64,000 nucleotides of DNA, taken from assembly GCA_023512835.1 (NCBI GenBank), contig CM042087.1, forward strand, positions 42,712,017-42,776,016. The letters run 5' to 3'. The translations under genes and the position numbers were made by a program. Below are positions 51,986 to 64,000 of the stretch, piece after piece. The notes beneath the pieces were generated by a model. It did no database searches and was not told where the DNA came from. It saw only the letters and a program-made list of their open reading frames with translations. Source of the stretch: Taxillus chinensis. Its lineage: Eukaryota > Streptophyta > Magnoliopsida > Santalales > Loranthaceae. Position 1 is the first letter of the stretch, and each line of letters begins with the position of its first letter.

Positions 51986-53000
51986 TAAAATTTAACTAGA
52001 AAGTTGCTATATAAATTTTATCGAACTACTATTACAACACTTAACTAAACTTTTATTATTATATTTAAATATTACTTTTAAATTTTTAAAATTATCTCTC
52101 CTCTCTTCTCACATGGAAATCAATTAGGTTAGTGTGAATTTTTTTTTAATGTTAAGATAAATTTTATCTAGTGAAATTGATTTAACAAATTTTATTGATC
52201 ATTTGATTGAAGGTTAAATATACTATAACTGTTACTGTTGTATTATTATTTTTTTACATTTTGACTATTATTTTGTTATATTTTAGCTTGATGAGCTACT
52301 CTTGAAATATTTTTAATATTATTTTCATTTTGTTTGGAGATCTTTTTTTTTTTTCAATTCCAGCTCTATATTTATTTTATCTTTTATTTATATTAAAACA
52401 ATATTTTTCTTATTCTAATTTCCTTTTTTTTTCTCCACCGCTCAAATGCTTCATGCCGCAAGCCTTGCACTTGTCGCTCTTTCATTGCTCTTACGATGAG
52501 GTCCACGCCGCCGCCGTCACCAGTGCACATTCACCCGATCCACCCGATCTACGCAGCCGTGTCACCTCGCGCAACGATCGATGGCCTCGACAGCCTCGTC
52601 GTGCTAGAGCATGCTGCCACCTCTGCCGCCCATTCCAACCCACCCATGGTCGGTTCTGTCTCCACACACACCATCAATCGTCGATCAAAGTTGTCGCGCT
52701 CTCCATTGCCCCTTGCAGCCGCAACCCAAAGAATATAATAAAATATAATGTGAATAATATAAAATTATATAGGAGGTGAAGAGTCACTTTTATATGTATG
52801 TATAAATACACATATGATTTGATTATTTTTAGAAATAAATTACTTTTTAAAATTATGAATTTATATTAGTTTTTTATTATTTATAAATAATTTAAATTTA
52901 TTATTTTAAAAAATAATTCTATTTTTAAAAATAATCAAATCATATCAAATGAACCCCAAAGTAAATTAATTTTTTTAATGCAAAATCTTACTTGTTACCT
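51986..53000. other. Intergenic region with a third GC-rich island (52440-52740)
   Basis: An island rich in CCGCCG, CACCCGATC and CCTCG words is set in AT-rich DNA. Its open frames (52330-52779, 52496-52738) have biased composition and no recognised domain. Probably another transposon core. No gene is supported. Confidence 0.4.
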
Positions 53001-56000
53001 TCATTTTAAAAAAATAATGACACGTCAATAAATTAGAATTTTCATGATAATAGCTAGATTTGTTATCCAAAATATATATGTCACATATATGTGCTAGTTT
53101 AAAAACAATATATAATAGGTGTTTCTAATTTTAATGAAAGTTTTGTTAGTTTTTTTTTTGTTTGCAAAATTAACTCCCTTACACGTTCGGTTTACAACTT
53201 TACACTGCTGTTCTATTGTTCCCATATTGTCCATGTCCATGTGAAAGAGAAATTAACGTGATTATAGGCACATGATCATCATCGAGTCTAGGGAAATTCT
53301 CACAGTTTTCTTATTTTTAACTTGAGGCTGATCTACTTATTAAGTGCAGCCTATTCTCTGTGTAAAATAAAAATTAACGTGATTATTCTTATACTGATAT
53401 TATTTAATATGACCTAACAATGTGACATCAGGTGAGTTATTTATACCTAGCTCAGCTCTTGTACCCTGTGGCTGTCAATGTTAATCATTTGTCTTTTTAA
53501 AAATTTAATGGTGAAAATTAAAGATGTTATTTATTTATTTTAATATAGCTTATATAAAGTGCTGAATTTCAAGTGAATAAATTAGTTGTTTATTTGTGAT
53601 ACAATAACTATTTTTTATTTTAATGTTAAGCCCTATATAATATGTTGTGCTCGTCATTATATCATATATAAATTTTCCATATGGTATGGGTCTATAATCG
53701 CATTAATTTCTTTTTAAAAAATATTACCTTAAAATTACGTAATACTACTGAGCCCCTTAAAATGGACTCGGGAAAAAAGGTAAAAAAACAGAATACGTAT
53801 ATTTGTGACGATAGATATAACAGAAGATGGGCCGGTGAGGCAAGAAAGGGTCGTCTTACGATAGATAGATAAATTTGGTGTCTGTGTTTTTTCTGATATG
53901 ATTACTTATTTATTAAAAAAGAAAACAAAAAACACAAAAGGAAAAACAGCGTAGTTTCAAACCAAATCGATCGCTGCACTATTAATCGATTGAAGACCAC
54001 GACATTCTGATGACGTCATCGCATGGCATTAAATAGGAGTTGGCATTAATACTTGTAATAAGATTCATTAGTTTTATTTGTTACGGATTATATTTGACTT
54101 CTATGCATTCATATTAATTTTATATTTTATGTAATAAATAATATATTATTTGATATATTTTGTTTATTGCTTCATATTTTATTTTATTTTATATTTTTTT
54201 AAAAAAAATATTTTTTTTATTTACTATTTATTATAATCAATCAACAGGATATATATATTAAGAAATATAAAAAATATTATTGGGAGAATAAATAGTGATC
54301 ATTTAAATATGAATATTCTTTTTGATATTTATTCTAAAATTTATTTTATAGAACCCAATGCATAATCTTTCTTATCAAAACTCTAAAACTATATATAAAT
54401 TATAGAAAAATATAAATATAGAGGATTTAATATGGTTACTCTTATAGCACCACTATAGTAAATAGTAAAGTAATCATACATTTAAATAAAAGTTTACTAT
54501 ATATGAACCGTTAAAAATATATTTAAAGATCTAAATTAAGTATCGCCGTTCATATAATATTGTAACAACAAAACAAAAGGTTATTTCACTTTTTATGTAT
54601 CAAATAATAAAAATAATCTTTTGTTATTTTTAGTTTTATATTTTCTTCATTCGAAAATAAGAATTACATTTTGAATACGAAAGAGAAAATCCCACAAACA
54701 AGATGTTTAGTGACTATTTTTAATTTTAATTTTCAAAAAGCAAGATATTTTTCAAGTGTAGGAAATATATTTTTGATGTTTTAGTTTTGTTGAAAATTAT
54801 TTTCACCTGCCCGCTGCTCCCCCGCCCCCGTCCTAATACCATTTCTAAAAATAAAAATAGTTTTTTGCTAGAAAATAATCCTCAAATAAAAAATATATAT
54901 TTAATTTTGCTAGAAAATGATTTTTAAATATAATTTCGGGAATTAAATTATTTTAAAAAAATATACTTATTTTTTAAAAAAAATATCAACTTGTATAACA
55001 CGCATAAATAATTTTAAATTTATTAGAATTATTATTTTTAAAAATAATATAATTCAACCCCAAATGTATTGAGTGAAGTGCGGAGCGGGGAGTGTGTGAA
55101 GCGTGAACATCTACGCTGTGGTAACATGAGCTGTCCCCGCGGCAAGAGGGCAAGTACAAAAAATGATGATTCATTGCACGCAGGCAGGACCACCCTCCTC
55201 AGATGTCCATCATTCCTGCAACTGTCCAAGTGGCCACTACCATACGTGCCGTGTTGTAGCGGGTGGGCCGTCAGTTCACCCCCCACCCTGTAAACGAGTT
55301 GCGAGTGCCATGATTGATTCATTTTGCTGTTATTATTATTACTATATATACACTACACAGTCAGGCGGCAGGCAATATTGATAATGCCATAAAAAAAACT
55401 AAAAAAACGTCATATATGATTCGAGCTGCCAGTCGATCGGCCTCTGGCCATTCACATGGCATGGAGACGTACCACCGTTACCGACAAAAGATGGAAATGG
55501 AAAAGCCGGCACCGTCAGTTTCGCGGGGTGTAAAAAAAACAAATGACGGCAGCTAGCGGAACAAATTAATATGAGCCGTTAAAATTATTTAGCGCGATCC
55601 ATGGAGTTCGGACAGGTCAGCCGTCGTCGATCAATCTGTCTATTTGAAACACGTACGTACGTACGTAAATTAAGTATATCGTTAATTTGTCGTTTTAAAT
55701 GAAACCGGCAACCGGTTTAATGCTCTCTCCGGCCTGCGATCTCTTTGCTTCTCCAACACTGCCATCTCCCTCTCTCCCCGGCCCCGCCTGGAAATTCATT
55801 TCCATCGTCTGGCAGTAGCTGTTCATAACCCAAGCTCTGCAAACCCATGCATGTTTCAAGACGTACGTCTCATATATCAATTCAACCCCAAGTAAATCGG
55901 ATGGAAATCCTAGTACTCCTCGTCCTCGCATATATATTTAATTTTATTCTAATTTAGTATCAATGCTAGGTAGGTTTCCTGGAAGTTACCTTTTGCACGG

Positions 56001-56835
56001 AGTAGTATATATCAGTCGCCCGCGCGCATGTCCACTGCAGTTACTATGTATTCTTGTTATTTTATTTTATCTTTACATCTGCTCACAAATAAATTAAATG
56101 CTATAGTTTATTAATATTTTCTTCGACCCATCAGGGGCTTAAACACTTCTTTCTAATAATTTAAAGGGGGAATTACAAACTGTTCATCGTCATTTAATCC
56201 AGATGATCGACCGTTAAAGGATTAAAACACTTATCACATCATTTGTTACACGGTTTGAATCTGAAAACTTAACTGTTGAAAACGAATTCTGTATAAAATT
56301 AAAGTCTATGAAGACGAGATAGAAACGGTGATCGACAACTCGTACAACAAATAGTACACAAGTGATTTGAGTCAATTTGGGCAAAAAAAAAAAAACAATA
56401 TTAATTAAGTATACAAAAGTAAAATCAAAGTTCTACTTCAAGTGTTTATAATTCTTCTGCAACACAATCAGTGACACTTTCTTTTTCTTTATTTTCATTT
56501 CGTTGCAAAGTGTTATTATTTTAATTACTTATAATCACTTTATTGTTTAAGGACATTACATAGTGAATTTCTTTAATAATTCTCAATTGTGACCAAGCCT
56601 CCTGAGTCCTGTCTGAATTAATTGTGAGTTTTCAATGAACTCATAGAATTGTTTGTACTTAGAATACTTAATAAAATCATTTCACATGTTATGTTATGAA
56701 CTCATAGAACTGTAGTTTCACTATCGTAATTAAATTATAATTAACTAATAAAAAATTAATTTAAACCATTAAATATTAATTTAATAATTTAGATTAAAAT
56801 ATCTTACGATAAAAAGTTTATTTGTGCTCTATACA

Positions 56836-56885
<50 letters not shown>

Positions 56886-58532
56886 ATATATATAGTTTTT
56901 TCCCCGAGACCTTTCAACTGTTATAAGACTAGTGGGGGCCCATTCATTAATATGTGATTTGATTCATGTATTTTTTGGGTTTAGCATCATGGTTATATTT
57001 GGGATTTGACCTCAAAGTTGAATGAAATTTGTTTATGATGATGTCATATGATTGCTAGATTCAGATATATGGCATTTGAATTATTACTTATTTGTCCTAT
57101 TTTGTATTTAGTCTACACTTAACTATGTAGTTTTTTTAGAAGTCAATCATCAATCTCTTCATCAATCAAGTACGAGCTTAGAGAGTCACAGTTTATAAAT
57201 TACTGTTATTTGTTGTTATTATCCGTGTCAATTGAATTTTTAGATTAGATGTCAATTCAATAATTTTCTTATAATTCACAGTGCAATTAACAATTCAATT
57301 AAAACTGTGCCATTTAGACTTCATAATTGAGGATTCTTAAATTTGGAAAAGTGAAACAAACTATTCAACATCTAATTAATGGACGTGCATGTAACCTATT
57401 TCAAATGTAAAATCGACACAATTTCTCTCAACTTATAATTAATTCCATCAGAGATAGTTATTTAGTCTCACCCGAAATAGCTATTTAATCTAACCCATCT
57501 TAGTTGAATTAATTTAGGGTCAGATTTCAAAATAGAGTAATGCTACGGTGCAGGTCTCTCACGTATTCTATTGATTCTGATTAAATTACTCGATTAATTT
57601 ATTAAGCCAACAGAATATAGCTAAATCAAGTGTGCCGTCTGTTGAGGTTTGCATAAAATGGACGGTTGTTTAATTTAAAGCTAGATTTTCTATTCAAAAT
57701 ATGTTGTTTAATTTGTTTTGTTATTTAAAGAATTTTTGTCACGGTTTGATTTTTTTTCTTGATAATTATTTAGTATACAATTTTTTGATATTTATATACT
57801 AATTTTTATTGTACGAAGTATTAGTTCAATCAAAATTACATCATTACTTTTGAATTTCAAATATAAATTTATTAATATTGATTTAATATGTTTTTGTTAT
57901 ATTAATTAAATAATAAAAATAATATTTGCAACTGAACTCGCCCAACCTGACCTGCCTGAATTAGATGTATATTTTGGGTGAATTTTTTCATTATTCGCAA
58001 GTCAGAGGTCGGATTTGGGACAACCCTCGGGCCTCAGCACGTCTCCGCACCCCAACAACAATTCGCCTTAAAATAAATAAATAAATAATACCCCTTACTT
58101 GCTTTTCAAAGAATTGATATAATTACATACTCTAACACTAATGGGTATTATTAATGTACAATGAAATCATTGAGAAAAATAGACTTCAACACCTTTTTAC
58201 ATACACAAACATTCAAAAAATTAAAATAAAAAAGAATTGAAGCTCTTCCAGTAATAGTATTTAAGGATTTTATACCCTTTCCAGCCGAACATCCAGTCTA
58301 TGAAACTCGTGCCGGTAACCAAAGTGTTCATCCTACCTGCACAACCAATAAAAACAGAGCCTCACAAAAATGTTCACGCCATGTTGCATTTGGCAGACAA
58401 CGAAGAGTGCGCTGCCTCAGTGGAAACCACAGCTGTTGTCTGGCGCCTCTAATGTGACGATGCTATTTTTGGGCACCCAACCACATTGAAATCGGAGCAG
58501 AGAATGCTTTTTGGGTTGGAAAGCATACACCC
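53001..58532. other. Long intergenic region without a supportable gene
   Basis: Mostly AT-rich. The part 55060-55930 is GC-richer and holds several short overlapping frames without domains, plus an (ACGT)n run at 55651-55666. The 58250-58532 end is probably 3' UTR of the kinase gene. No RNA gene recognised. Confidence 0.5.
56840..56895. repeat. (TA)n microsatellite
   Basis: A near-perfect AT dinucleotide run of about 56 bases with one phase break. Confidence 0.95.
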
Positions 58533-61463
58533 TCAGCTGCGGAGGTGATGGTGCCGTGGTTCTACTTCTCCTATCTCACCTGTGTGAGGTTCTGAGTTGG
58601 CAGACCGAGATGCCAAGTACTCAAGCGCCACAACAATATCACTAATAAGTGGGCGGAAAGTTGGCTGCTCCTGAAGGCACATCGCTGTGATTGCTATTGC
58701 ATGGTGCAAACTTCGAACTGAAAACCGCCCTTGCAATAGGGGATCAGCCAACTGATTAAACTTTCTTCGATCCTTTAAATAAGGACGACACTGCAACGGT
58801 GGGGAAATGTCAAGAAGAAACAAACGGAGGTGAGGAAGTTGTATGCTAACAGGGAACCCATAAATGTACTTAGGATGAAGCACAGAAAGTATTAGCATTC
58901 ATCAGTTAATTACATGCAGTAGTGAGATAACAAAATTAAAATAAATTAGTGGCCAAAGTGACCACACAAAAAATTTGACTCACTGAAGCAACTAGATTTT
59001 GCTCTCCTTGTTTCTTGCTTGGGTCCAGGGCTTTTCGCCCAGTGATAAGCTCCAGTAAAACCACACCAAAGCTATATATGTCAGATTTAAGAGTAAGTTT
59101 GCCACTCATGGCATACTCTGGAGCACAGTACCCATAGGTTCCCATCACCCTTGTTGAAACATGAGTGTTGTCACCAACTGGACCCAGCTTAGCAAGTCCA
59201 AAGTCAGATAGCTTTGGATTAAAGTCACCGTCTAACAATATGTTTGCGGATTTCAGGTCCCGGTAAATAACTGGGGGGCTTACTTTGCAGTGGAGGTACT
59301 CCAGGCCCCGAGCAGCACCAACAGCGATCTTCATCCGGGTACTCCACCCAAGTGGTTCTTTATCGGGGTCCAAATCTGAACATTTTTAAGCAATTCAGTT
59401 GTTTGGAGATTCCCATCAGACTTCTGGCTTCAGGTCATTTTATGACTGGAATATCCTAGTTCTACTTGAACTTAAACATAAGCTTAATTAGGACAACAGA
59501 AAGCTTTATGGGAACAACAGAGGGTTAAAATGGTCTCATCTGCTAGCTTATGTTTCTGATAATCTAGAGATGGAAGAAGACCATTTAGTTGCAGTTTTTA
59601 CCCCTCAGACAAATATAAGTTCCACAATCAATCAAATATATAAATGAAACAGAAGTATAGCACGTTTTGGAATGCAATGATCTGAGGACCAGCCAAAATG
59701 GACGGTTAGAAAAATAAAAAGAAAAGAAAACCAACGTTTTGACACAGTCACGTAAAATTAGCCACCTAACACTGGGTCATTAAGGTAAAAGGACACCTTT
59801 GAAATTTCCAAATTTAAAATAAGAAGTTAAATAGGTGACGCCCTCAAAAAGCTGTCAAAAATAATGCTCAAGTAAAATCCTATCACATATTCAGTAGTAT
59901 CCTTACCCAGATATGCCCGTTAACGACTTTCAGAAAAGATGATTCTCTAAAATCTATTCACCAACATATTCATTACTATCATTAGCCAACCTATGCCTCG
60001 TAAATGACTTACTGAAAAGATGATCTTCTAAGCTACCCAAGGTCATATACTCATAGACGAGGAGTCTCTGATCTCCATCAGTACAATAGCCTATCAGGGT
60101 GACAAGGTTAGAATGGTGCAACAGGCTCAACATGAGAACTTCCACAATGAATTCCTGAAACCCCTGGATGCCATCATGATTGAGATATTTGACTGCAACA
60201 ACCTGGATGTGAAATGAAAGCATCATCAAAAACTAGAACCGTTAGCCATATTGTCCAACACTATGCCACACACACATGGAGCAAGCAATGGCTGTTAACA
60301 GTCATGTACTGTGATGTTAACTAACGTAAATAGGGTTAGATTAGACCTTGATTTTATTTTATTTATTGTATTTTAAAAACCTGCCCGTATCAGCTGCAAG
60401 AGAAGCCTGTGGAGCAGCACGACTGCTTGTACTGGCCCGTGATGGGTGCCTGTGTCAATATGGGCAGGTGCAGTATGCCTATATTGAGCCCATGACACTA
60501 CCCATGTTGCTCCACTAAGCCGGAAAGGAGGTTCCATGCTTGCCCGTATCGTCATGCCCGTGACGTGTGATATGTGCAACGTCACAGGCACATGACGAGT
60601 TGGCAGTGCCATGTCGAGCAAGTCGTGCACATGGAGTCTTATTCAGTTAGGATTCTATTTGATACCAATTTTCTTTTATTTATTATATTTTATAATAAAT
60701 AGGATTAAATTAGACTTCTAGCTTAAGTTCCTATCATATTTAGTTTTCAATTTTTAGTCGGTAGTTTTCATATAAATAGACCTTGTATTTGGACATATTA
60801 AGTATCTACTTTGGCTATTAGTAATTATAAATTGTTTTGCTAGTACAAAGAATTTCCTATAATATGTCTACTTGAAAAGAATTTTCTAACGACAATTGGA
60901 TGGAAGCACTTGCCTGGCCTGATTCTAGGCGGCCCTTGTAAACCTTTCCAAAACCCCCTTCTCCAATCAGATTAACTTGCCTGAAATTCCTTGTTGCTGT
61001 CGCAAGTTCACGAAATGTGAAGCTCATTGCCCCTTGACGAGTAGAACTTTCCTCCACTTTGCCATTCAAAGATTCACTTCCTCTGGGCTTGATCTTCTCT
61101 GCACCAACAAGTGAACACACGTACATCACTCCTAGGTAATGATGCCTGATAAAATCTTCTTCCACAAACCAGATTTAACTTTCAATGTCCTTACCACTGG
61201 AATCAAAAGAAGTTCTTTTCTTTCGGGTCGCTGCAAATTGAGAAGTTTTTTTTTTTTTTTTTACAACCATTAGACGGCATATCATTACTAAATTGTACAA
61301 GATATCAAATGCCTGAGCATATTGCATGTGTGCGTGCTTGTGTGGGACTGGTAGTGATACCTGAGGAATTGACAGAATGTGGGGAAGTAGACCCAATGTC
61401 AACGGCGGCTTTAGTACGCCGGATGTCATTTTTGCTACGGCTAACGCAGAAGAAGCAACTCAT
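58533..61463 (-). CDS. Receptor-like cytoplasmic kinase VII (PBL21/PBL22-like), complete
   Basis: RLCK-VII kinases relay signals from surface receptor kinases and sit at the plasma membrane. Six exons: 61463-61361, 61230-61195, 61098-60914, 60202-60013, 59375-58984 and 58790-58533. They total 1164 bases, giving 387 residues with no frame damage. The N-terminus M-S-C-F-F-C lacks Gly2, so S-acylation on the cysteines is likelier than myristoylation. The glycine loop I-G-E-G-G-F-G-K-V is at 91-99, the ATP lysine in V-A-V-K at 113, Y-R-D-L-K-S-A-N at 209-216, D-F-G at 229-231, then [16 protein letters not shown] and the [14 protein letters not shown] segment are typical of the family. The third exon ends CAG followed by GCAAGT, a GC donor. 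An in-frame ATG 11 codons upstream (61496) is an alternative start; the shorter one gives the usual M-S-C start. Confidence 0.93.
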
Positions 61464-62099
61464 TGTCTGTACCGACCAACACGACAAGGATGACAACAGA
61501 ATTCCGAAACCCTAGGTTTAACAAACACCACCCATGTCCGACATATAATCTTACGGAGCAATGCAGAGTCCTAGGAAAGCGTGGAGCATCACAAGTACTA
61601 GGTCATCTCCACAGAACTGCAAACCTTCTCTTGACTCACGAGGAAATCAGTGACAAGCCGCAACAACAACAACAACAACAACAGGGGACGGGAAAAAAAA
61701 ATAAAAGGCAATAAATAAATAAATAAATAAGATGAAATTTTTGGAAACAGCGAAGATTAAAATTAATGTAATAAGGAAATTAACGAAGACACATTCATCA
61801 AACAAGAAGGAGAAGAAAAACAGAAGCGATGAAGAAGGGCAACGGTAACCGGAATTGAGGCAATGGGGAAGGAATATACTGACAATGGGAGGCAAAGGAA
61901 GGCCAGAGTTGCGGTTTGCGGAGACGCGTTCGTGCCAGACATCTGTACGAATTCGACAACGCATCCGGGAGCTTGATGCTTGAGTGTGCGCGCGCGTGCG
62001 TGTGTTGGTCGTCGCAGGTGGTCGGTCGCGCTCTGTCTCTTCCTTCCACCTTATCCCAACCCAAAACCCGCAAAATCTGGAAGCTTTGTTTTTTCTTTT

Positions 62100-62143
<44 letters not shown>

Positions 62144-62215
62144 AGTTTTTGCAATTTAAGATGTTTTGGGTCAACAACGCGTGAGAGGATGTCCGGCCGA
62201 TGACGTCAAGAAACA
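61464..62215. promoter_or_regulatory. Leader and promoter region of the kinase gene, with microsatellites
   Basis: Contains a (CAA)n run at 61661-61683, an ATAA repeat at about 61713-61730 and a (CT)n tract at 62104-62143. On the gene strand these read as TTG and GA repeats in a probable leader. Open frames across the tract are low complexity. Confidence 0.5.
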
Positions 62216-62424
62216 CACATCACGAGTTCTCGCCCAACATCGGCGGCGCGTACTAGCGTGGAATCGTCTTTAATTTAGAGAAAGAATTTATAAATGTATA
62301 TTAAATAATTCATCTACATTATCTATTCCCTAAATAGTTACAGCATTAATACCATATTTTATATAAAAATATGTTTTTTATATTTAAATAACAAAATTAA
62401 AAAATCATACAATTATTTTTCCAA

Positions 62425-63140
62425 TATCCTATATTTAATTTTTTTTCTTGTGATTTATATAGTATTTTCTAATATATTAGGAAACACTTTTTACTTTATA
62501 TAATTATTAAATTATATATAAAAAATATCTCATTTCTTTATTTCACATTTCCCATAATATTTACTTTTATTTTATATTAAATTATAAGAAATAGTATAAA
62601 ATATTATCTTAATGATATAGATAATGATTTAAAGAATCTATCATATATTTATATAAAAATAAAAAAATAGTTTAAATATGTAAATTTAAGGAAATTATTG
62701 TGTGTCTGTTGTTAATACTATTAGAACATTGGTATCAAATTTCTTATAAAAGTCCGTTCCCGAAATTTAGGAAAAAATATAAAAAAAAAATATAAAATTA
62801 TTGCCACGGCAGATATCTTATATTTAACTTTTTTATGAGATTTATATAGTGTTTTCCGATATATTGATAATCATTATTTACTTTCTATAATTATTAAATT
62901 ATATCTAAAAATATTCTTTCGCCTCTTTCGTTCACGTTTCATATAACATTAACTTTTATTTTATATTAAATTTTTAAAAAGAAATATTAAATAAAACGAG
63001 TAATATAAAATATTATTTTAATAATATCGAGTTTTATTTAGGAAATATATTGTGATTAATATTTGTATAGGAAAGCAAAAAATAGTTTAAAACTATAAAT
63101 TTAGGAAAACTTATTGAGAATTTGTTGTTAGTGCTCTTAA
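62425..63140. repeat. Diverged direct repeat of about 320 bp, two copies
   Basis: Copy one (about 62425-62745) and copy two (about 62814-63140) share in order: TATATTTAAYTTTTTT, GATTTATATAGTRTTTTC, TATAATTATTAAATTATAT, AACTTTTATTTTATATTAAA or close variants, AAAATAGTTTAAA and TTTAGGAAA. AT-rich and non-coding. A related copy in reverse orientation lies near 50930-51250. Confidence 0.7.
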
Positions 63141-64000
63141 TGAATATAAATTTGGAGACGAAAAATCAATAGTAGATTCTTAAATATAAAAAATTTAATA
63201 TTTTTTAATATATATTTGTATACACAAAATTTCGTTATTAAGTATAATAAATAAAGTAGTAATTAAATAATAAAAAACATTATTCAAAATAATAAATATA
63301 TGAATAAAGAATAAACATATGTTTGGCTCATACCATTTTAGAAATTTTTTTTCAAAACAATGAATTTGATATGGATTCATTTAAATTTAGTAATAATATA
63401 TATTTTAAAATTATTTTTAAAATTTTCATAATTATTTCTAATTATTTTTAAACTTATTTTTAAGTATTTTGTATTTTTAAAATCTAAATTCAATTCTTTC
63501 GGTTAATTCAAAAAATTTATTTTCATTATTTTCTATTTTATTACTTGTGCACATCAAACTCTTTTAAAATTCAATTTTAAAATATATACACACTTTTTTA
63601 AACACATTTTCTTATATCAAAATAAATTATTTTTCAAGTATAATTCAATACATTAAAGTTTTAAAAATAAAATAAAATTCATATCGAATAAACTTTTAAT
63701 TATAATTTTTTAAAAATACAAAAAATATAAATAAATAAATATATTATTCATTTGAATAAATGTTATAATAAATGAACATTTATTCTCAAATATGAATGCC
63801 ATTTATGGTGTAGTGTGTGAGAAAACAACATGCTTCCCCGTGACGTAGAAAAGTAACGCCTCGTGTTGAGTCATCGTCATACAAATAAATGACCAACAAT
63901 GTTGTGTTTTGTGTAGTTGTATGCCTATGTAATGAATAATTAATCATTGATACCTTTTTTTTTTGTCCACGTTAGCGTATCGTACAGAAAAACATGACGG
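63141..64000. other. AT-rich intergenic end of the window
   Basis: No gene or RNA recognised. The 61-codon frame on the minus strand at 63195-63380 is AT-rich noise. Confidence 0.6.

Noticed and set aside
52330..52779. 149-codon frame on the plus strand
   Set aside because: Biased composition from a GC-rich island, no recognisable motif, and an AT-rich noise start.
61647..62216. 189-codon minus-strand frame
   Set aside because: Runs through GA and TTG microsatellites in the kinase leader; low complexity and not conserved-looking.

Overview
The window is plant nuclear DNA, most likely from a eudicot. The evidence is small exons with GT-AG introns, AT-rich intergenic DNA, and plant-specific families: a B2-type mitotic cyclin, a NIN-like RWP-RK transcription factor, a P-class PPR protein, a plant NPC1 and an RLCK-VII kinase. 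The species cannot be named from the sequence. I recognised no tRNA, rRNA, CRISPR array or organellar insert.

Layout from left to right. At 1-875 lies a decayed LINE 3' end, sitting in an intron of the SmD3 gene, whose last four exons follow (1537-2184, + strand). A complete 11-exon cyclin B2 gene lies at 6536-8855 (- strand), with mitosis-type AACGG elements upstream. From 9.7 to 15.4 kb there is gene-poor DNA with GC-rich islands, a hairpin repeat and transposon debris. A single-exon PPR gene (15504-17295, +) has one frameshift. A NIN-like protein gene of the NLP4/NLP5 type (20178-24610, +) has two frameshifts and a duplicated PB1 entry segment. A 39-exon NPC1 gene spans 21 kb (25898-46935, -), with transposons and a tandem duplication in its introns and a cluster of frame breaks in exons 21-25. 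From 47 to 58.5 kb lies repeat-rich intergenic DNA. A six-exon PBL-type cytoplasmic kinase (58533-61463, -) is intact, and AT-rich repeats run to the end.

The genes do not form a pathway: snRNP core, G2/M cyclin, organelle RNA factor, nitrate-type transcription factor, sterol transporter and receptor-like kinase are ordinary neighbours. The order SmD3 - CYCB2 - NLP - PBL kinase does match, from memory, two duplicated blocks on Arabidopsis chromosome 1, so this is probably a conserved ancestral segment with a PPR gene and NPC1 between.

The most useful observations are: a recurring pattern of one-base indels, many of them in homopolymers, that break the PPR, NLP and NPC1 frames while the cyclin, SmD3 exons and kinase stay intact; a 114-bp tandem duplication at the PB1 start of the NLP; two probable GC-AG introns; and an 830-bp PIF/Harbinger-like element with a GC-rich core in an NPC1 intron. 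I found no convincing undescribed biological system.
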